Assembly: GCA_902797195.1 (NCBI GenBank)
Contig: CADBRY010000176.1
Coordinates: 1 to 8,837 of the forward strand
Reading direction: 5' to 3'
Source of the DNA: an uncultured Eubacteriales bacterium
GTDB lineage: Bacteria; Bacillota; Clostridia; Peptostreptococcales; Anaerovoracaceae
Length of the DNA: 8,837 nt
Part shown: positions 5,390 through 8,837 of the stretch, piece after piece
Position numbering within the stretch: position 1 is the first letter of the stretch
Layout: every line of letters starts with the position of its first letter
The notes under the pieces: model-generated
The model's database searches: none
Told to the model about the DNA's origin: nothing
What the model saw: only the letters and a program-made list of their open reading frames with translations
Made by a program: the position numbers and the translations under genes

Positions 5390-7231
5390 TCAAATAGAGG
5401 GTTTCTCCGCCAACAGGTATTTCCTTATGGCAGGCATTATCTCGCTCACAGACTCATCTATTGCCTTTCCACTTGTGTCCACAGTTATTTCCGGATTCTC
5501 CGGGATCTCGTATGGGCTGCCTATACCTGTAAAGTTGGGAATCTCCCCGGCCTTGGCCTTGCGATAGAGTCCTTTCACATCTCTATTTTCACAGACTTCC
5601 AGGGGCGTACTCACATATACTTCGATAAAAGAATCCTCCCCTATGATATCTCTGGCGATCTGCCTGTCCGAAGAGAACGGCGATATAGCGGCGGTTATTA
5701 CGATAAGCCCCGCATCGTTCATGAGCTTAGCGATCTCCGCGATCCTCCTTATGTTTTCGGTCCGGTCATACTCATTGAATCCAAGGTCACGGTTTATCCC
5801 CAGCCTTATATTATCTCCGTCAAGGATCATGGTGTGTCTGCCTTCTGAAGCCAGGATCTTCTCCACCCGGTTTGCCATAGTCGATTTGCCTGAACCGGAA
5901 AGCCCCGTGAACCATATGGTCTTTGGGGTCTGGCCCAAAGCCTCTCCCCTCAGTTTTCTCGTTACATCCTGGGGCTGCAGGGATATATTGTCCGCACGTC
6001 TCAGCTGGTGAGCGACGGTCCCGCAGGCCGCCGTTCCCTTTGTGATCTTATCTATGAGAATGAACCTTCCCATCACCCGGTGCCTGTCAAAGGTATCGTA
6101 AACAAGATCCTCGTGACACAAGATGTCCACCCTTGCGATCTCATTTTTACACAGCCTGTTTTTTGAAATATGTTTTCCTGTATCCGGGTCGATCTCATAT
6201 TTAATTCTCACCACGCTTACATTGATGGTCTGGGTGGCCAGTTTGAGAAGATATTTTTTTCCTGCCGTCAGGGGCTGTTCATCCATCCACAGGACAGTTG
6301 CCTGGAACATGCTTGAACAGATGAGCTCCGTATTGCTTGTGATCACGTGTCCCCGGGATACGTCTATATCCCTGTCGATGGTCAGTGCGACAGCTTTGCC
6401 GCTGCCTGCTGCGCCGACTTCCGAGCCTGCCTCTGAAATGCTTTCGACGACGGCACTTTGCCTGCCCGGCCAGATGCAAACCTCATCTCCCCTGCGTACC
6501 TCTCCGCAGGCCGTACTTCCCTGCAAGTACCTGATGCCCTCTGACCTTGCGATCCTCTGCACAGGCATCACAAACCCCTCTTCTTTTCTCACATCCGTTT
6601 CAACGGTCTCAAGATATTCAAGAAGAGAGGGACCTTTGTACCACTCCATCTTCCCGGAGCCTTTGACCACGTTATCTCCCCTTAAGGCGGACACCGGGAT
6701 TATCATCACGCTGCTGTGAGGGAATTCACCGGCAACGCCCTCAATGTCCTCTTTGACGGATCTAAATATGTCAGGGTCGTAATCGGAAACATCCATTTTG
6801 TTCACGGCAAAAACATAGTGGCTTATGCCCATCATGGAACATATCATCAGGTGCCGCCTCGTCTGGGTCAGCACTCCTTTGTTTGCGTCAACAAGGAGCA
6901 CCGCAAGGTCGGATGAGGATGCAGCCACCGCCATGTTCCTGGTATACTCCTCGTGACCGGGAGTGTCTGCCACGATAAAAGATCTGCGGTCAGTTGCAAA
7001 ATATCTGTAGGCGACATCGATGGTTATACCCTGCTCCCGTTCGAAGCTCAGGCCATCCATGAGCAGGGAAAAATCCGGCGTTTCCATCTGCGTATCTGTC
7101 GCGACTTCTCTTTCAAGGGATTCCTTCTGATCGATGGAAAGCATTCCTCCGTCATAGAGCAACCTCCCTATAAGCGTTGACTTTCCATCATCCACGGAAC
7201 CGCATGTCATGATTTTCAAGACTCCACTCAT
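5390..7231 (-). CDS. cysNC: Bifunctional sulfate adenylyltransferase large subunit / APS kinase
   Basis: The N-terminal part is the GTPase subunit of ATP sulfurylase, driving APS formation with CysD; the C-terminal part is APS kinase, making PAPS. Residues 1 to about 425 form an EF-Tu-like GTPase: P-loop GSVDDGKS at 11-18, DTPGHE at 89-94, NKMD at 144-147 and SAL at 181-183, followed by beta-barrel domains. The kinase begins near 436, with P-loop GLSGSGKST at 443-451, DGDNIR at 471-476, DRTENIRR at 489-496 and ISPFSSDR at 516-523. All catalytic motifs are intact in both halves, and 613 residues is normal for the fusion. The ATG overlaps the cysD stop by one base (TGATG), giving tight coupling and matched subunit output. 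The gene ends in TGA 12 bases before the TSUP gene. Whether PAPS feeds reduction to sulfide or sulfation reactions cannot be told, since no reductase or sulfotransferase is in view. Confidence 0.97.
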   Translation of the reverse strand: MSGVLKIMTCGSVDDGKSTLIGRLLYDGGMLSIDQKESLEREVATDTQMETPDFSLLMDGLSFEREQGITIDVAYRYFATDRRSFIVADTPGHEEYTRNMAVAASSSDLAVLLVDANKGVLTQTRRHLMICSMMGISHYVFAVNKMDVSDYDPDIFRSVKEDIEGVAGEFPHSSVMIIPVSALRGDNVVKGSGKMEWYKGPSLLEYLETVETDVRKEEGFVMPVQRIARSEGIRYLQGSTACGEVRRGDEVCIWPGRQSAVVESISEAGSEVGAAGSGKAVALTIDRDIDVSRGHVITSNTELICSSMFQATVLWMDEQPLTAGKKYLLKLATQTINVSVVRIKYEIDPDTGKHISKNRLCKNEIARVDILCHEDLVYDTFDRHRVMGRFILIDKITKGTAACGTVAHQLRRADNISLQPQDVTRKLRGEALGQTPKTIWFTGLSGSGKSTMANRVEKILASEGRHTMILDGDNIRLGINRDLGFNEYDRTENIRRIAEIAKLMNDAGLIVITAAISPFSSDRQIARDIIGEDSFIEVYVSTPLEVCENRDVKGLYRKAKAGEIPNFTGIGSPYEIPENPEITVDTSGKAIDESVSEIMPAIRKYLLAEKPSI

Positions 7232-8151
7232 CAGAAATATCCTTCCCTCTTTCGTTTTTCCATGCTGAAAACTCCCGCATCCTCGTCTATTATGCGGCTC
7301 GTGCGTTCGGAGCGGATCTCCTTCTCCACCTCCTCCAGAATTTCGGGAAGAGTCTCTGCCTCCGATTCCATTCCGCCGGTCAGCGGATAGCAGCCCAGTG
7401 TCCTGAACCTGATTTTCTTCATCTCGATCTTTTCTCCGGGGAGCAGTTCCATGCGGTCATCGTCCACCATTATCAGATTTCCGTTTCTGTTGACCACGGG
7501 CCGTTCTTTCGCAAAGTACAACGGAACCACTTCGATGTTCTCTCTGCAGATATATGCCCACACATCTCTTTCCGTCCAATTGGAAAGGGGGAAAACTCTG
7601 AGACTTTCCCCGGGGCTTATCCCGGTGTTGTAAAGGTCCCAAAGCTCCGGCCTCTGGTTTCTGGGTTCCCATGTGTGGTGTTCGTTTCTAAGAGAGATCA
7701 CCCGCTCCTTCGCCCGGGATTTTTCCTCGTCCCTTCTTGCTCCTCCAAAGGCAACGGTAAAGCCGTATTTATCCAGAGCGTCCTTCAGTGCCTCGGTCTT
7801 CATTACATCGGTATACACGGCTCCGTCCTTAAAAGGATCCAGCCCTCTTTCAAGACCTTCCATGTTCGTGTAAACGATCAGTTCCAGATTCTTCTCCCGG
7901 GCTATGCGATCACGGAACTCGGTCATCTCTCTGAATTTCCATGTGGTATCGATGTGGAGCAAAGGAAAGGGGATCGGCTCCGGATAAAAGGCTTTCTCCG
8001 CAAGCCTGAGCATGACCGAAGAGTCCTTGCCTATGGAATAGAGCATCACCGGCTTTTCCCCTTCGGAGACCAGCTCTCTTATGATATGGATAGACTCAGC
8101 TTCCAGCCTGTCCAGATCGTATTTATCGTAAGCCATATTAATATCATCCAT
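7231..8151 (-). CDS. cysD: Sulfate adenylyltransferase subunit 2 (small, catalytic)
   Basis: Catalytic subunit of the heterodimeric ATP sulfurylase: sulfate plus ATP gives APS and pyrophosphate, assisted by GTP hydrolysis in CysN. The 306-residue protein has the PP-loop ATP-pyrophosphatase motif SIGKDSSV at 39-46, the early family stretch [11 protein letters not shown] at 16-26, and the characteristic C-terminus ending KRKREGYF. Length and both ends match the family, so it is complete. The ATG at 8151 has GGAGA 8 bases upstream; the internal ATG at residue 6 has no ribosome binding site, so the first is preferred. It heads the operon cysD-cysNC-TSUP-channel, behind a promoter near 8382-8410 and a leader of about 225 nt. 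An in-frame TAG lies one codon before the start, closing a 51-codon upstream frame. Confidence 0.97.
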   Translation of the reverse strand: MDDINMAYDKYDLDRLEAESIHIIRELVSEGEKPVMLYSIGKDSSVMLRLAEKAFYPEPIPFPLLHIDTTWKFREMTEFRDRIAREKNLELIVYTNMEGLERGLDPFKDGAVYTDVMKTEALKDALDKYGFTVAFGGARRDEEKSRAKERVISLRNEHHTWEPRNQRPELWDLYNTGISPGESLRVFPLSNWTERDVWAYICRENIEVVPLYFAKERPVVNRNGNLIMVDDDRMELLPGEKIEMKKIRFRTLGCYPLTGGMESEAETLPEILEEVEKEIRSERTSRIIDEDAGVFSMEKRKREGYF

Positions 8152-8154
8152 TAA

Positions 8155-8310
8155 CTATGTCTCCGTTGCCTTTCCATCACAACTACCTGAATTGGAAAAC
8201 CACTTCTGCAATATTGTAACACTCAAGGTTGAATACATCCACTCAATAGGGCTGAGGCCTTCGGCTGCGACTGCTCCGGCCTCCGGCAGTGTCTCTTCCG
8301 GCCTCTGCAT
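8155..8310 (-). CDS. Possible 51-residue leader ORF, in frame with cysD
   Basis: The minus strand from the ATG at 8310 encodes 51 residues beginning MQRPEETLPEAGAVAAEG and ending GSCDGKATET, then TAG at 8157-8155. One TTA codon separates this stop from the cysD ATG, so both share a reading frame. The frame is open further upstream, to a TGA near 8364. I see no Shine-Dalgarno before 8310, and the composition changes from an Ala/Glu/Pro-rich half to a hydrophobic stretch (VTILQKWF near 31-38). I do not recognise it. It could be a translated leader peptide, a small protein, or an accident of a structured RNA leader; the GC-rich hairpins lie in its first half. No CysD homologue needs this extension, so it is not a missing N-terminus. 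Confidence 0.25.
   Translation of the reverse strand: MQRPEETLPEAGAVAAEGLSPIEWMYSTLSVTILQKWFSNSGSCDGKATET
8171..8198 (-). promoter_or_regulatory. Hairpin abutting the cysD ribosome binding site
   Basis: TTTCCA at 8171-8176 and TGGAAA at 8193-8198 form a 6-bp stem with a 16-base loop in the cysD leader RNA. GGCAACGGAGA follows directly, and its GGAGA is the cysD Shine-Dalgarno. Placement fits a translational control element, but a 6-bp stem could occur by chance. Confidence 0.3.
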
Positions 8311-8381
8311 GAGGCGTTTGATTTGAAAACTATGAACAAATCGTGTTTTCAGAGCGTTTATTCATATTTTTACTTCCATAA

Positions 8382-8410
8382 ATTGTAAATAATGGCGCAA
8401 AACGTGTCAA
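8382..8410 (-). promoter_or_regulatory. Sigma-A-type promoter of the cysD operon
   Basis: On the minus strand a perfect TTGACA (8410-8405) is followed after exactly 17 bases by TACAAT (8387-8382), five of six to consensus. The sequence just upstream of the -35 is an A/T-rich run containing AAAATA-A-TATTTT (8409-8421), which could act as an UP element. The predicted start point near 8375 is about 225 bases from the cysD ATG. The -10 overlaps one copy of the TGTAAA motif (8384-8389), so a protein binding that motif could interfere with polymerase. Confidence 0.7.
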
Positions 8411-8429
8411 AATAATATTTTAAAAACCG

Positions 8430-8452
8430 ATTTTACACAAAACATGTAAAAT
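8430..8452. promoter_or_regulatory. Palindrome ATTTTACA-N7-TGTAAAAT upstream of cysD promoter
   Basis: ATTTTACA (8430-8437) and TGTAAAAT (8445-8452) are perfect 8-bp inverted arms around CAAAACA. The centre is about 66 bases upstream of the predicted cysD start point and 20 bases behind its -35, a typical position for an activator. The half-site is the one repeated through both spacers of this window, but here the arms face the opposite way from the 3760-3777 palindrome. More TTTTACA/TATACA-like sequence follows at 8472-8496. Confidence 0.5.
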
Positions 8453-8622
8453 TATGGTTATACTTCATTTTTTTTACATTAAAAAGTATACATTTTTGCC
8501 TGTTTTTTCCCATTTATTCATAGTTTAGTCATATCTAACCGACCATCATGGCCATGGCTCGCTGTTTACGCTGTAAGTTCTGTGTTTTTCCCATATGCTA
8601 CTTTTATCACAGTTATAACCCA

Positions 8623-8651
8623 TTGTCACCTTGATTCGTAGATGGTATTGT
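8623..8651 (+). promoter_or_regulatory. Possible divergent promoter for the right-edge gene
   Basis: TTGTCA (8623-8628) and TATTGT (8646-8651) are spaced by 17 bases, with TG-G before the -10 giving an extended form. The -35 matches five of six and the -10 four of six. It would start transcription near 8658, about 50 bases before the ATG at 8709. The -10 overlaps a TGTAAA copy, as it does in the cysD promoter. Weaker than the two minus-strand promoters. Confidence 0.4.
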
Positions 8652-8708
8652 AAATACGGAATATTTTTTCAAGCAACGGAATTGTTTTTCAAACACCAGG
8701 ATCATAAA

Positions 8709-8837
8709 ATGCAAAACACCAATGCGGAAAAAATAAATAAGTTTCTCCTTGCTCTGACAGCCGATGCCCTCTTCGGCTCAGCGCCGGTCGATGATAGCAC
8801 CGGGACGCAGCTTGGTCGATCTGCCGAAATGCCCGAG
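8709..8837 (+). CDS. Unrecognised protein, N-terminal 43 residues, cut by window edge
   Basis: An open frame begins with ATG at 8709 and runs 43 codons to the last base without a stop. AGGA at 8698-8701 lies 7 bases before the ATG, and a possible promoter lies at 8623-8651, so a divergent gene starting here is plausible. The protein begins MQNTNAEKINKFLLALTADA and then becomes polar and Gly/Asp/Ser-rich; it has no signal peptide or motif I recognise. The DNA changes sharply from AT-rich to GC-rich at about 8750, as expected on entering coding sequence. It is divergent from the cys operon, so a regulator of those genes is one possibility, but nothing in the visible residues shows this. The opposite strand also has a 19-codon open tail here, so the strand is not certain. 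Confidence 0.45.
   Translation, partial: MQNTNAEKINKFLLALTADALFGSAPVDDSTGTQLGRSAEMPE

Larger units (their letters stand above)
8152..8376 (-). promoter_or_regulatory. Long structured 5' leader of the cys operon
   Basis: From the predicted start point near 8375 to the cysD ATG the transcript has about 225 untranslated bases with a GC-rich middle (8250-8315) inside AT-rich flanks. As RNA, GAGGCC (8305-8300) can pair with GGCCTC (8259-8254). They enclose a hairpin in which ACTGC-CGG pairs with CCG-GA-GCAGT (8290-8270, loop AGG). Nearer the gene, TTTCCA (8198-8193) pairs with TGGAAA (8176-8171) just before the ribosome binding site. I found none of the cores I know for SAM (S-box), T-box or cobalamin riboswitches, and no hairpin followed by a U-run, so a standard transcription attenuator is not apparent. 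A cis-acting regulatory RNA of unknown type is possible. Confidence 0.4.
8411..8708. other. AT-rich divergent intergenic region
   Basis: About 300 bases between the minus-strand cysD promoter and the plus-strand frame at 8709, with no gene I can support. Besides the palindrome at 8430-8452 it holds TTTTTACAT at 8471-8479, the self-complementary GTATAC at 8486-8491, TGTAAA at 8649-8654, and a direct repeat TTTTTCAA at 8665-8672 and 8685-8692, exactly 20 bases apart. A likely plus-strand promoter is listed separately. Confidence 0.5.

Noticed and set aside
8430..8452. DnaA-box cluster or replication origin suggested by TTTTACACA and AT-rich DNA
   Set aside because: The word differs from TTTTCCACA/TTATCCACA, no true DnaA boxes accompany it, and the neighbouring genes are not origin-linked.
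8781..8837. Minus-strand open tail of 19 codons ending in TGA, which might be the 3' end of a gene entering from the right
   Set aside because: Too short to judge, and the plus-strand frame over the same bases has a start codon and ribosome binding site. Sequence beyond 8837 would settle it.

Overview
The window looks like a chromosomal segment of an anaerobic, Gram-positive-type bacterium, most likely a clostridial Bacillota. The reasons are the pyrC-pyrK-pyrD-pyrF order with a class 1B (NAD-dependent, PyrK-partnered) dihydroorotate dehydrogenase, clear purine-rich Shine-Dalgarno sites, TTGACA/TATAAT-type promoters and AT-rich spacers between genes of roughly balanced base content. This placement is inference; no rRNA or other marker gene is present.

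All the well-supported genes lie on the minus strand, in two operons. The right-hand operon (8151 down to 4201) reads cysD - cysNC - a TauE/SafE-family (TSUP) membrane protein - a small two-helix potassium-channel-like protein, with joints of a 1-base overlap, 12 bases and 19 bases. CysD and the CysN half of CysNC make APS from sulfate and ATP, and the CysC half phosphorylates APS to PAPS. The TSUP protein is a plausible sulfur-oxyanion transporter for the same pathway. The channel has a variant selectivity filter and no obvious biochemical link to sulfate activation. The left-hand operon (3521 down past position 1) reads pyrC - pyrK - pyrD - pyrF (cut by the window edge) and covers UMP synthesis from carbamoyl-aspartate, except for orotate phosphoribosyltransferase, which is not in view.

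Two long spacers carry the regulatory signal. The 3534-4200 gap holds an extended-minus-10 sigma-A-type promoter for pyrC, flanked by a perfect 10-bp inverted repeat that also touches the translation start. It also holds many copies of a GTGTAAA/TTTACAC motif, one in the 18-bp palindrome TGTAAAAAGATTTTTACA. The 8152-8708 gap holds a strong cysD promoter, a leader of about 225 nt with GC-rich hairpins and an in-frame 51-codon open frame ending one codon before cysD, a second TTTTACA/TGTAAAA palindrome just upstream of the promoter, and a likely divergent promoter. At the right edge, the first 43 codons of an unrecognised plus-strand gene (8709 onward) run off the window.

Most of the window is ordinary metabolism. 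The parts worth a second look are the shared TGTAAA motif family, the cys leader with its in-frame small ORF, the channel attached to the sulfate operon, and the inverted repeat around the pyrC promoter. I found no CRISPR array, transposase, tRNA or rRNA.
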